The translations under genes and the position numbers were made by a program. Below are positions 10,508 to 21,961 of a DNA stretch of 64,000 nucleotides, in pieces (positions within the stretch are counted from its first letter, which is position 1; each line of letters starts with the position of its first letter). The stretch is from Branchipolynoe longqiensis (taxonomy: Eukaryota; Annelida; Polychaeta; Phyllodocida; Polynoidae): the NCBI GenBank assembly GCA_030323885.1, contig CM059186.1:168017417-168081416 (forward strand). The letters run 5' to 3'. The notes beneath the pieces are model-generated. The model was not told the origin of the DNA, ran no database searches, and saw only the letters and a program-made list of their open reading frames with translations.

Positions 10508-11345
10508 CCCTCATCCGCCCACACCCGCTCACACCCGCCCACACCCGCCCACACCCGCGCACACCCGCCCACACCCGCCCACACCCGCCCACACCCGCCC
10601 ACACCCGCTCACATCCGCCCACACCCGCCCACACCCGCTCACACCCGCCCACACCCGCCCACACCCGCGCACACCCGTCCACACCCGCCCACACCCGCCC
10701 ACACCCGCCCACACCCGCTCACATCCGCCCACACCCGCCCACACCCGCCCACACCCGCCCACACCCGCTCACACCCGCCCACACCCGCCCACACCCGCCC
10801 ACACACGCCCGCACCCGCACTCCGCCCACACCCGCCCACACCCGCTCACACCGCCCACACCCGCCCACACCCGCGCACACCCGTCCACACCCGCCCACAC
10901 CCGCCCACACACGCCCACACCCGCTCACACCGCCCACACCCGCCCACACCGCGCCACCACCCGCCCACACCGTCACACCCCGCCCAAACCGCGCTCACCG
11001 CTCACTCCCACCCACATCCGCTCACAACCGCCCACACCCCTCACACCGCTCACACCGCCCATACCCGCTCACAACCGCCAACACCCGCTAACATCCGCCC
11101 ACACCGCCCACACCCGCCACACCCGCCCACACCGCCCGCCAACCCGCTAACACCCGCCCACCACACCCGCCCACCCGCCCGTCCACACCCGCCCACAACC
11201 CCCACCGCCCACACCGCCCCACCCCCGCCCACAGCCGCCAACACCCGCCCACACCCTCTCACACCCCCCCCAACCCGTAAACAACCCGCCACCCCCGCTC
11301 ACACCCGCCCATACCTGCTCATACCCGCATCTCTCCCCTCGACAC
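10508..11345. repeat. (CACACCCGCC)n decamer array
   Basis: Clean decamers CACACCCGCC alternate with CACACCCGCT and CACACCCGCG variants up to about 10920, then the array degrades to the right. Ten bases per unit keeps all frames open. A sister array of CACACCCGCA lies at 29367-30375. Confidence 0.95.
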
Positions 11346-11714
11346 CCCCCCACACCAATCCTCCCACCACAGCCTTTGTTGTTTACACACCACCCACACA
11401 GCCACCCACCCACACACCCACACACCCACACACCTACCAGGCCTCCAGTTGTGTACTATTATCACGGCATGCACCTAAACGCAAAGCCTGCATCTTAAGA
11501 CCGCAGCCTGGCACCAGGACAGGGGACCATCCTCCTCGGGCCTGAGCTACTGTCCTCCTGTCCCCCTGTCCTCCTTCATCATCCTCCTCCTTCCTTCCTT
11601 CCTTCCTTCCATTTCGCTTCATCATCTTCTTATATTTTATCACATGTGATTAATGCAATTCTAAGATTCAATTTCCCTGTTATTATATTAAGTGCCCTAA
11701 GAGAGCCAGCCCCG

Positions 11715-13260
11715 ACCCTTCTCGCCACACACACCCTCGCCCCCCCCTCCACACACACCCTCGCGCGAAACCCCCTTCCCCCCACACACCATCGCCCCAA
11801 ACCCCCTCCTCCACCCCCACACCATCGCCCCAAACCCCCTCCTCCCCCACACACATCGCCCCAGAACCCCTCCTCCCCCACACACCATCGCCCCAAACCC
11901 CTCCCCCCACACACCATCGCCACCACGCGCCAAACCCCCTCCTCCACCACTCCCCCACTCACCATCGCGCCCAAACCCCCTCCTCCCCCACACACCATCG
12001 CGCCAAACCCACCTCCTCCACCCCACACCATCGCCCCAAACCCCCATATCCACCCACACACCATCTCGGCCAAACCCCTCACTCACCACCACCACATCGC
12101 GCCAAACCCCTCCTCCTCCCACAACACCATCCGCCAAACCCCTCCTCCCCCACCACACCATCGCGCCAAACTCCTCCCCCACACCCACGCCCCACCCCCC
12201 CTCCCCCACACACCATCCCAAACCCCCTCCTCCCCACACACCACCAATCCCCCCCACCATCAACCCCCCTCCTCCCCCACACACCTAGCCCGCACATCCC
12301 CCTCCTCCCCCCACACACCATCCGCCCCGAACCCCCTCCTCACCCCCACACCATCCACACCCCCCTCCCCCACACCATACCCCTCCAACCCCCCACACAC
12401 TCCACGCCCAAACCCCCTCCTCCCCCCACCACACATCGCGCACAAACCCCCTCCTCCCCCCACACACCATCCCCCCTCCCCCCACCCGCCACCACCTCAC
12501 CAAACACCCATCGCCCCAATACACCCCCTCCTCCACCCACACACCACGCCCCGAACCCCCTCCTTCACCCACACACCATCGCGCCAAACAACCACTCCTC
12601 CCCCACACACCATCGCGCCAAAGCCCTCCTCCCCCCACACAACACACCGCCCCAAACACCCCTCCCCCCCACATCCTCCCCACACCCACCAAACCCCCTC
12701 CCGCAAACCCCCCCCTCCACCCACACACCATCGCCCCAAACCCCTCCTCCCCACACACCATCGCCCCAAACCCCCTCCCCCCCACACATCCATCGCCCCA
12801 CAACTCCCTCCTCCCACACACCATCCCCCAAACCTGCCCCTCCTCCCCCACACACCATCGCGCCATCGCCCCCTTCCCCACTCACCGTCCCCGCCAATCC
12901 TCGCCAAACCCCCTCCACCAACACACACCATCGCCCCTCCCACCCCCCCCTCCTCCCCCACACACCATCGCCCCAAACCCCCTCCTCCCCCACACACCAT
13001 CGCCCCAAACCCCCTCCTCCCCCACACACCATCGCCCCAAACCCCCTCCTCCCCCCACACACCATCACGCCAAACCCCCTCCTCCCCCACACACCATCAC
13101 CCAAACCCCCTCCTCCCCCACACACCATCGCTCCAAACCCCCTCCTCCACCCACACACCATCGCCCCAAACCCCCTCCTCAACCCACACACCATCGCCCC
13201 AAACCCCCTCCTCAACCCACACACCATCGCCCCAAACCCCCTCCCAACCACCCCATACAC
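11715..13260. repeat. ~32-bp CACACCATCGCCCCAAACC minisatellite
   Basis: Repeats of CACACCATCGCCCCAAAC plus CCCCTCCTCCCCCA. Units are irregular in length on the left and become regular (31-33 bp) after about 12950. The minus strand is rich in GGGGG and GGAGG and is a G-quadruplex candidate. The 652-residue plus frame and several minus frames are by-products of this array. Confidence 0.95.
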
Positions 13261-13512
13261 CATATGTGTCGCCCAGCAGGGTTGACACCAGGGGGTGTGT
13301 GTGGGGGTTGTGTGTGTGGCGGGGTGTGAGGCAGGGTCCCTGTAGAGGGCGGCACTGCCTCCCGCGCCGCATCCCGTCGATTGGATTACTACTATCCAAA
13401 CAAACATGCAGGGGCCCCCGTATCGCTCCCCCCCCCTGCAAAGTGGCAGACTCCATGGTCCCGCACACACTGGAGCAAAGGGGGGGGGGGGTGCTTCCAA
13501 AGATCTACTGGC

Positions 13513-14150
13513 CATTCCTGCTAGCAGTGTCATCTGCGAATGCACACACATTCTACGGGCCATTCCTGCTAACAGGGTCATGTGTGCATGCAAGTGCCTT
13601 CTAGCGGTCATTCCTGCTAACAGTGTCATGTGTGCATGCACACGCCTTCTACCGGCCATTCCTGCTAACAGTGCCATCTGTGCATGCACACACCTTCTAG
13701 CGGTCATTCCTGCTAACAGTGTCATGTGTGCATGCGCGCACCTTCTACCAGCCATTCCTGCTAACAGTGCCATCTGTGCATGCACGCGCCTTCTAGCGGT
13801 CATTCCTGCTAACAGTGTCATGTGCGCATGCACGCGCCTTCTACCAGCCATTCCTGCTAACAGTGTCATGTGTGCATGCACGTGCCTTCTACCAGCCATT
13901 CCTGCTAACAGTGTCATGTGCGCATGCACGCGCCTTCTACCAGCCATTCCTGCTAACAGTGTCATGTGCGCATGCACGCGCCTTCTACCAGCCATTCCTG
14001 CTAACAGTGTCATGTGTGCATGCACGCGCCTTCTACCAGCCATTCCTGCTAACAGTGTCATGTGTGCATGCACGCGCCTTCTACCAGCCATTCCTGCTAA
14101 CAGTGTCATATGCGCATGCACGCGCCTTCTACCAGCCATTCCTTCCCCGC
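13513..14150. repeat. 48-bp satellite, 13 exact periods
   Basis: CATTCCTGCTAACAGTGTCA begins units at 13513, 13561, 13609 and so on to 14137, always 48 bp apart with no indel. Forty-eight is 16 codons, so the minus strand reads a perfect 16-residue repeat (units ending ...HAHMTLLAGM). Three things argue against a gene: the unit is also open on plus, both edges merge into unrelated array or MITE sequence, and no start or signal is seen. Units at 13609-13849 alternate GTCATTCC and GCCATTCC, a 96-bp higher-order period. Confidence 0.95.
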
Positions 14151-14154
14151 TTAA

Positions 14155-15971
14155 AGCTGCATAGTCCGATGAAAGCATCACATTTTCAGACAAAATCTGA
14201 TCCTACATGACCCAATCAGATACTGGTGTAGTTGTTACCCGTTTGTTGCTGCATAAAAGAGGTTTTTAAATCAATGCAATAGAACATGTTGCTCTAGAAC
14301 CAGTAGCAGTGTATGGTGTCAGAGTTTGAGTGTGCTTGCCGAAATAATGTCGGCGTGGTTTCTTTTCAAATGTCTAAAAAGTTAGCCTTTCAAAATAAAA
14401 TTGACTTCAAACTAAAGCAAAATAGATTTTAATGTTAGTAACCATTTGTTGATGCATATAAGAGGATACTAAGTCAATTTAATAGAAGTTGTTGCTCAAG
14501 AGGCTTAAGATGTCAGAGTTTGGGTGTGTTTGCCGACATTATTTTGCCATGTTTTGATTTCAAATATATTGAATGTTAACCGTTTAAAATAAAAGGTACT
14601 TCAAACTAAATTAAATAGAGTATAGAAGCCCACCCATATCCCAATAGCATCATTCCGAGACCCTACACCCAGACGCATACCCATTATCCCACAACGCACA
14701 CCCACACACACGAACACCCACCAACAATCAATACCATCTCACACCAATACGCCAACTGATGCATCCCAGACACACCTGGCACCCACACCCCCACACCCAA
14801 ACCCCACACCCAAACCCCACACCCCACACCCTACACCGCACACCTTCCACCCTATATACCACACCCCACACCCTACACCCCACCCACCCACACACCCCAT
14901 CCCACACCCACACCCCACACCACACACCTCACACCCCACACCCCACACCCCACACCCCCCACTCCACACCCCACACCCAAACCCCACAGCCCACACCCCA
15001 CACTCTACACCGCACACCTCACACCTTCCACCCTACATCCCACACCCCACACCCCACACCCCACCCACCCACCCACCCCACCCCCACACCCCACACCACA
15101 CACCTCACACCTTCCACCCCACACCCCACAACCCATACACCCACGACCCACACCCCACACCCACACCCACACCCACCCACCCCACACCCCACACCCTACA
15201 CCGCACACCTCACACCTCCCACCCTATATCCCACACCCCCCACCCCACACCCCACACCCCACCACCCCACCCCACAACCATCCACACACCCCACCCCACA
15301 CCCACACCACACCCCTCACACCTCCCACCCCACACCCCATAACCCATACACCCCACACCCCACACCCCACACCCCACCCACCCCACACCAACACACACAC
15401 CACACCCCACACACTCCCCACACCCCACACACCCCACACCCCCACACGCCGCACACCCCACACCGCACACCTCACACCCTACCCCACACCCCACACCCCC
15501 ACCCACACCCCACACCTCACACCTCACATCCCACCCCCACATGCACACCCCCCACCCCACACCCCCTACCCCACACCCCACCCCATACCCCACACCCACA
15601 CCCCCATCCCACACCCCACACCCCACACCCCACACCCCACACCCTACACCCCACACCCCGCACCCCACACCCACGTCCCCCACCCACACCCCACACCCCA
15701 TACCCCACACCCATACCCCACACCCCACACCCCACACACCACACCCACACCCCACACCCCACACTCGACACCCAGCCCACACCCGGCCCCCACACCACGC
15801 CGCCTCCACACCCCACACCCACACCCCACATCCCACATCCAACACACCCACCCCCACCCCCCACCCCCACATCCAACACCCCACATCCCACACCCCACAT
15901 CCCAAACCCCACACCCTACACTACACACCACACAATATAGACTAGTATCTAAACCAACGGAGCATGTAACT
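14155..15971. mobile_element. TTAA-flanked MITE with internal expansion
   Basis: The left end AGCTGCATAGTCCGATGAAA directly follows TTAA (14151-14154). The right end, read in reverse, is AGTTACATGCTCCG with TTAA at 15972-15975. The same ends and TTAA flanks occur at 55079-55421, so this is one family with TTAA insertion preference, as in piggyBac-like DNA transposons. No transposase is present. Inside, a segment around 14235-14420 is repeated in diverged form at 14446-14620, and a CACACCC array fills 14690-15940. The element has been stretched to about 1.8 kb, against 343 bp for the short copy. Confidence 0.75.
14690..15940. repeat. (CACACCC)n array inside the MITE
   Basis: Near-continuous CACACCCCA/CACACCC repeats with interspersed longer words (CACCTCACACCTTCCACCC, CATACACCC) that recur at roughly 90-130 bp, suggesting a higher-order unit. 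Long His/Pro/Thr (plus) and Cys/Gly/Val (minus) frames are artefacts of the array. Confidence 0.95.
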
Positions 15972-15999
15972 TTAAGTAAGGCTTCCTTCCCGTTCCGCT

Positions 16000-16320
16000 T
16001 CATTGATCCCATCATTTCAAGGGAGGCGCTGCCCAGGCACGATTCACTCAGGCGGGAAAGGTTCATGAGGGAGATATTTTAGCGGGAGTTTCTGTTTGAG
16101 ATTTTTCTTTCGGAGCGGGTGGTTCACGGATAAGAAGCCACAGCCGTCACAAAACACGTCAAGGAATTCGGCGCGAAGCGGAGGAAGTGGATCAGAGGCG
16201 TCGGTATGTTGGGGGTGGGGGGCGTCCCGGAAATGGGGGATGGGCGGGGTTGGCGGGGAATGCGCACGCAGGTCCGGGTACAACCAATCACAGACCGCCA
16301 TCGCGTGCAACCAATTACGA
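16000..16320. other. GC-moderate unique sequence, no confirmed gene
   Basis: A short plus frame at about 16100-16205 ends at a GTATGT that could act as a splice donor, but there is no matching acceptor or known domain. It is recorded as unexplained unique sequence only. Confidence 0.3.
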
Positions 16321-16324
16321 ATCT

Positions 16325-16665
16325 GTATTCTGATTATGCGTGTGGCTGGGTGTATGTGTGGTGCTGTGGGTGTCGTCCGTTGTGTGTGGTGTTCTGACTG
16401 GTCCTTTGGATGTGTGGTGGTGTGGTGTGGTGCAGTGTGTGTGGTGATTGATGTGTATGTTGTGTTCTGTGTATGTCTGTGGTGATGTATGTGAGTTGTG
16501 CTGTATATGTGTGTGGTGTTATGTGTGGTGCTATGTGTGCGTGGTAGTGTATGTGTGGTGCTGTCTATGTGGTGCTGTGTGTGTGCTTTATGTGTGTGTG
16601 GTGCTGTGTGTACGTGTGTGGTGATGTATGTGTATCGTCCTGTGTATGATGTGGTGTGTGTGGGT
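16325..16665. repeat. GTGTGGTGCTGTGTG array
   Basis: G/T-rich imperfect repeats of GTGTGGTGCTGT and GTATGTGTGGTG, about 20 bp. The Cys/Val-rich open frames are not genes. Confidence 0.8.
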
Positions 16666-16689
16666 TTACCTAGTGGAGTACGCTATGTC

Positions 16690-17030
16690 ATGTGACATGT
16701 ATTCCAACAGCAGTTCCTGCGGCGTGCTGATGTGATGTGCATGCATGTCCTACACGTCATGACGTGCAGACCCGCGTTGTGACCTGCGTGCCGCAATGTC
16801 TCCCGCGTCCGCGCGGTCAGGGCACGTCAAGTCACGTGCTTCCGGTCGCCGGACACGCACCGGCTTCGTGCGCAGGAATCTGGGTCAAGTCCAGTAACAC
16901 CTGCACAACGTTTAACGGACGCGCCACCTGTCGGGAAACGAACACAACTTGGCCCGCCCCTCCTCCAGGGACCCGCCTGCAGGATGGGGCTAAGCGTGCT
17001 GATAGACACTGACACACTTCTGTTTGCGGT
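16690..17030. other. CpG- and ACGT-rich unique stretch
   Basis: It contains CACGTCATGACGTG, GGCACGTCAAGTCACGTG and several CGCG words, unlike its AT-richer neighbours. It may be a worn relative of the ACGT-rich fold-back family, but no terminal inverted repeat is seen. No gene is recognised. Confidence 0.35.
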
Positions 17031-17039
17031 CGCGAATCG

Positions 17040-17335
17040 GTAGATCGCAGACTTACCATGAGGAATCGCAGCCGAGACAAACCAAGGACTTATATCATTG
17101 ATACTTGTCCCTACCTAGAGTGGCCCTCGGCTTTAATAGGATAGGACAATGACTGCTTAGCACAGTATCAGGATAATGTGACTGTGGGTATTATCAGGTC
17201 ATGGTGCTGGCGGCCTGGTCGTCCAGTGTGGCAGCACTATAAAGTCGCCATGAGTGTGCACTGTTACAACTCGGTACACGTTCGGATAAGATCTTATATG
17301 TTGCTAGACGGTAAAACAACAACAAACAAAGAGAC
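17040..17335 (+). mobile_element. SINE family 1 copy
   Basis: The body matches the copy at 46140: GATACTTGTCCCTACCTAG, GGATAGGACAATG, CAGGATAATGTGACTG, TCATGGTGCTGGCGGCCTGG, GCAGCACTATAAAGTCGCC and ATGAGTGTGCACTGTTACAA. It ends in AAAACAACAACAAACAAA (17311-17328). The tRNA-like head (17040-17080) is too diverged to show good A and B boxes. Confidence 0.8.
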
Positions 17336-17344
17336 AGAATGAAC

Positions 17345-17735
17345 CCACCCCTACAAACCTGCCCCACTTCACCCACCTCACCCCCCACCCACCCGCTGTT
17401 ACTCGTTCGTTCTTAACGGTCGGCTCATCTGACGGAAAGCTGCGAGATTTACTCAATATTTGAGGACCCATTCTTTGCGCGTCTCAATGAAGGCGAGACC
17501 CTCATCGACAAGAGCAGCAGGGAGGGTTTTAAAGCTGAATGGGGTGGTCGTATATCAAAGCCCCTTAAATATCAGCGTGATCACATGGCCTAGACAGACC
17601 GTGTGTGTGCGGGATGGGGGGGTTGTGGATTTAAAAGCTGGCCTTTCTGAATGCGGTCTCACGGTAGGCTGAATGCAGCACTATCCATAATGCACGAGCC
17701 ATCGCGCTCACAGCTGCAGGCCTCAGTCACATGTT
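17345..17735. other. Unique sequence, no gene seen
   Basis: No repeat or coding signal was recognised. Short open frames have no domain character. Confidence 0.3.
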
Positions 17736-17744
17736 TTTTTTCTT

Positions 17745-17960
17745 TTTAATCCGAGCTGCTCTAAAGTCTTCCGAGCAGCTCCGAGCTGTTCCAAGTTGTG
17801 CCGAACTAGTCCGACTTGCTCTGAGTAGTTCCGAGCAGCTCCGAGCTGCTCCGACCAGCTCCGAACTGCTACAAGCTTCACAATGGGTGAGAGACACTTA
17901 GAGTGATTATAAACCTTGCGGGGCAGCTCGCATTGGTGAAAAGCAGCTCGGAGCAGCTTA
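17745..17960. repeat. CCGAGCTGCT decamer array
   Basis: Degenerate 10-bp units CCGAGC(T/A)GCT continue, less regularly, to about 17960. It is the reverse-complement form of the GGAACTGCTC array at 55860-56330. A 143-residue minus frame reads through it; its C-terminal LGAAR-type repeats come from the array. Confidence 0.7.
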
Positions 17961-18182
17961 ATATGACCTCTCAAGGCCCGGAGTGGATAAGAAGGTGGCT
18001 CCTTCATTAGAGCGTCATGTACCCAGTCGGAGCAACTCAAGGCCCACTCCTCCACCTCCGCACTACCTGCCGGAGAAGGGTGCAGGGCAGAGGCCGCCTT
18101 CCGGCATCTCCTGAGCGGAGACGGAGAGGACTGCACTGTGAGGATAGTCTTCATACCCGTCGTGCGTAATATTAACCTTGCA

Positions 18183-18425
18183 GATCCGAATGGTTTTGGG
18201 TTTCTCTCATATATTTAAAGCTGCATAGTCCGATAAAAGCATCACACTTTCAAAACCAAAACACTGACTTAAATGTGATTCTAGATATCTAACTTTGATA
18301 CCAATGCACTTATTAAGCATTTGTTGCCACAGGTAAAAGGATATACTAAGAAGTCAATTTAATCAAAGTTGTAGAAGCCTATGTTGTCAGAACTTAGGTA
18401 AGCCTGCTAACATTAACATTTTTTT
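18183..18425 (+). mobile_element. MITE fragments of the TTAA family, two ends in tandem
   Basis: GATCCGAATGGTTTTGGGTTTCT (18184-18206) matches the start of the 55079 copy. Directly after it, TTAA (18215-18218) and AGCTGCATAGTCCGATAAAA start a second, longer copy whose interior matches 14235-14350. No right terminal repeat is found; a LINE 3' end follows at 18426. Confidence 0.6.
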
Positions 18426-18500
18426 AATATTTTGTGTATGGGGTGTTTATGTAAGCCCAGATGAGCGGGCTTGTTTTCAATGCTGGGCAGTTTTCGGTGT
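18426..18500 (-). mobile_element. CR1-like LINE 3' terminus
   Basis: On the minus strand: CCAGCATTGAAAACAAGCCC, then GCTCATCTGGGCTTACATAA, then an A-rich end. This is the same terminal block, with the potential stem AAGCCC/GGGCTT, found at 26870, 36580 and 45690. Only the extreme 3' end is present. Confidence 0.65.
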
Positions 18501-18645
18501 TTTTCTTTTTCTTATAGTTGCTGGTTATGATTAGTAAATCTATATTATTATTTTTTTTTTTCTTGAGATAAAAATGTGATGCGCAGTTTCAAATGCTGGC
18601 TATGATCGGCTTGTAGGACTTGGGTTGATTGCATGCTTCATTAAG

Positions 18646-19505
18646 TGGACTAACTGTAGATTACATGCAGGACTAACTGTAGAATACATGCAGGCCTAAC
18701 TGTAGAATACATGCAGGACTAACTTAGATTACATGCATGCCTAACTGTAGATTACATGCATGACTAAATGTAGATTACATACACAACTAACTGTAGATTA
18801 CATACAGGACAAACTGTAGATGACATACATGCCTATCTGTAGATTACATACATGGCTAACTGTAGATTACATGCATGACTAATTATAGATTACATGCAGG
18901 ACTAACTGTAGATCACATTCATGACTAACTGTAGATTACATGTAGGACTAACTGTATATTACATGCAGGACTAATTGTATATTACATGCAGGACTAACTG
19001 GAGATTACATGCATGACTAAATGTATATTAGATGCAGGACTACATGTAGATTACATGCAGGACTAAATGTATATTACATGCAGGACTCACTGTAAATTGC
19101 ATTCATGACTCACTGTAGATTACATGCAGGACGAATTGTAGATTACATGCATAACTAACTGTAGATTACATGTCGGACTAACTGTATATTACATGCACGA
19201 CTAAATGTAGATTACATGGATGACTAACTGTAGATTACATGCATGACTAACTGTAGATTACATGCAGGACTAACTGTAGATTACATGCAGGAATAACTGT
19301 ATATTACATGCATGACTCACTGTAGATTACATGCAGGACTAACTGTAGATTACATGCAGGACTAAATGTAGATTACATGCAGGACAACATGTAGATTACT
19401 TGCAGGACTAACTGTATATTACATGCAGGACTAACTGTAGAGTACATGCATGACTAACTGTAGAGTACATACAGGACTAACTGTAAATTACATACATGAC
19501 TAACT
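18646..19505. repeat. 23-bp minisatellite CTAACTGTAGATTACATGCAGGA
   Basis: Roughly 37 tandem 23-bp units with point changes (GAATAC, ATGCATG, ATACATG, AAATGTAG). It is AT-rich, unlike most arrays in the window. No coding frame persists, because the unit carries TAG and TAA. Confidence 0.95.
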
Positions 19506-19938
19506 GTTTAATTGGTGCAGCAGTATCCAAGTTAGACATCAATGAACATATTTAGCAAAGAGCTTTAGCTTACACAATCTTACGCTCTCATCAGATTAGG
19601 CAACTCTAAATGGGGACACGTGAGGAGTTTAATGTGGAGGAATGAGATTAAGCAGCTATTTCATTATCTCAGTTGCAATGACTGAGGAGAATTAGTTTGC
19701 GTATTGTCCTATTGTAGCAATGTCAGTGTAATTAAGGATTACAGCATTATTATAATTATCCAGATTTAACTTTGACAGTTAAGCTCTGACATGTAAACGG
19801 GCTTTAACAGACAACCGTGTGTAGTAAATATTGAAAATATGATAGAGGAATGGAACAGTCTGATATAAGTAATAGCGCCTTGGTGAGGTTATGTTATATT
19901 GCAGCGGTGGTATCAACACACGTCTTAATTTACAAATC

Positions 19939-21047
19939 TGTCATGGCCATCTGGACGTGTGGTAGTGTAAGTCTTAGTGGATGCCTGCCTACTCAAGCAT
20001 CTCTACTTCATAATGGGGCTGTCACACTACAACGTCATGGCCATCTGGCCATCTGGTAGTGTAAGTCTTAGTGGATGCCTGCCTACTCAAGCATCTCTAC
20101 TTCATAATGGGGCTGTCACACTACAACGTCATGGCCGTCTGGACGTGTGGTAGTGTAAGTCCTAGTGGATGCCTGCCTACTCAAGCATCTCTACTTCATA
20201 ATGGGGCTGTCACACTACAACGTCATGGCCGTCTGGAGGTGTGGTAGTGTAAGTCCTAGTGGATGCCTGCCTACTCAAGCATCTCTACTTCATAATGGGG
20301 CTGTCACACTACAACGTCATGGCCATCTGGACGTGTGGTAGTGTAAGTCCTAGTGGATGCCTGCCTACTCAAGCATCTCTACTTCATAATGGGGCTGTCA
20401 CACTACAACGTCATGGCCATCTGGACGTGTGGTAGTGTAAGTCCTAGTGGATGCCTGCCTACTCAAGCATCTCTACTTCATAATGGGGCTGTCACACTAC
20501 AACGTCATGGCCATCTGGACGTGTGGTAGTGTAAGTCTTAGTGGATGCCTGCCTACTCAAGCATCTCTACTTCATAATGGGGCTGTCACACTACAACGTC
20601 ATGGCCATCTGGACGTGTGGTAGTGTAAGTCCTAGTGGATGCCTGCCTACTCAAGCATCTCTACTTCATAATGGGGCTGTCACACTACAACGTCATGGCC
20701 ATCTGGACGTGTGGTAGTGTAAGTCTTAGTGGATGCCTGCCTACTCAAGCATCTCTACTTCATAATGGGGCTGTCACACTACAACGTCATGGCCATCTGG
20801 ACGTGTGGTAGTGTAAGTCCTAGTGGATGCCTGCCTACTCAAGCATCTCTACTTCATAATGGGGCTGTCACACTACAACGTCATGGCCATCTGGACGTGT
20901 GGTAGTGTAAGTCTTAGTGGATGCCTGCCTACTCAAGCATCTCTACTTCATAATGGGGCTGTCACACTACAATGTCATGGCCATCTGGACGTGTGGTAGT
21001 GTAAGTCTTAGTGGATGCCTGCCTACTCAATCATCTCTACTTCATAT
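19939..21047. repeat. 94-bp satellite, 11 exact periods, 188-bp higher order
   Basis: The landmark GTC(T/C)TAGTGG occurs at 19971, 20065, 20159, 20253, 20347, 20441, 20535, 20629, 20723, 20817, 20911 and 21005, exactly 94 bp apart each time. Each unit contains CTGTCACACTACAACGTCAT facing GACGTGTGGTAGTGTAA, an inverted pair resembling the ends of the ACGT-rich fold-back element at 5192. Units between 20441 and 20911 alternate the C and T forms. Confidence 0.97.
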
Positions 21048-21049
21048 AT

Positions 21050-21640
21050 AACAATGATGTGCCATCAACGTCATCGTTAATCTTGCAGTATTCTATCTTA
21101 ATAAATCCCATCGGCATCTTCCCTGGTGATTTATTTTCGATGAGGAGATTATTCCTTAGCCATTACCTAAAGTTAGAAAGTATATTGCATTTCAATACAG
21201 TCTAATAGTTTTTTAGGAAATCGACAACCTGTTTTGGCTTTACGTCGGTAAAGAGGCATTGTTAGCAGTATCTAACGTGGATATGTAGCTTCACATATCG
21301 GTAACTGTTATGGTTTTGAAAACTCTATACTTTTATCGGAATATGCCGATATACAATATGTTAATTTCACTTATAAGTCTCACTTATAAGTCTACAACAA
21401 TAACTAGATAGATTAACTTTATTTTGTGATTGTTCTGAAGAGACATGGTGTACTGCTTACAGAATAATTACTTCAGGTAATAAATGATTCATCAAGAATC
21501 AGGATAATCGTTTCCGGTGAGGGTATTTCCTAACCAGGTTTCAAGGAATCCTGACAGTTTTGAATTCCACGTAACCATGCAGTGAACTCGACCCTACTGG
21601 ATTTAAATTTTCGTAGTCATGGCAACCAATTAAAGTCAAA
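21050..21640. other. AT-rich unique sequence, no gene seen
   Basis: No long open frame, tandem unit or recognisable element. A short direct repeat, CACTTATAAGTCT, occurs twice near 21369-21394. Confidence 0.4.
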
Positions 21641-21859
21641 TCTTAAACCTCAGTTCTCCAATGGCTCCAGTACCTTTCATGGATAATTTAACAGTTAAGG
21701 ACGAATGATTTCCATCGTGTTCTACAATCAAATACATAAAGCTATATAAGGCATTATATTTTATCCCCCTTTTGAATGATAGTGTAGTGGTCTGCACTGA
21801 CCTCTCAGGCAAGTAACCACATAGACAGGTAGGCATGGGGAGTGTGTTGATATCAGGGA

Positions 21860-21932
21860 GCCTAGGTGGTGTAATGGTTAGCACAATGGCCCGGAGTGCA
21901 ACGAGATGTGGGTTCGAGTCCCGCTCTAGGCA
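21860..21932 (+). tRNA. tRNA-like pseudogene / SINE head (GGA anticodon position)
   Basis: A 73-nt segment folds as a tRNA. The acceptor stem GCCTAGG/TCTAGGC forms 7 pairs with one G-U, the D stem is GTGT/GCAC and the T stem GTGGG/CCCGC. Box A TGGTGTAATGG (21867-21877) and box B GGTTCGAGTCC (21911-21921) are perfect polymerase III promoter matches. The anticodon stem ATGGC/GCAAC pairs at only 3 of 5 positions, and the universal U33 is C. The loop CCGGAGT would give GGA, but there is no long serine-type variable arm. I therefore call it a tRNA-derived pseudogene or SINE head, not a working tRNA. The 56-bp array begins about 30 bp downstream. Confidence 0.55.
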
Positions 21933-21961
21933 CAGTATTTCCCATTTTCATCACCCCCATG

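Noticed and set aside
11646..13604. 652-codon Pro/His/Thr-rich frame
   Set aside because: Generated by the ~32-bp CACACCATCGCC minisatellite; irregular indels would disrupt a real protein and no domain is present.
12565..14193. 542-codon frame with 16-residue repeats (HAHMTLLAGM)
   Set aside because: The regular repeat is the 48-bp satellite read in one frame; upstream it runs into an unrelated array. Without transcript evidence it is treated as satellite.
16095..16205. Candidate plus-strand exon ending at GTATGT
   Set aside because: No acceptor, no domain, and opposite in strand to the neurexin gene.
17723..18154. 143-codon minus frame
   Set aside because: Its C-terminal third is the CCGAGCTGCT decamer array in translation; the N-terminal part has no domain.
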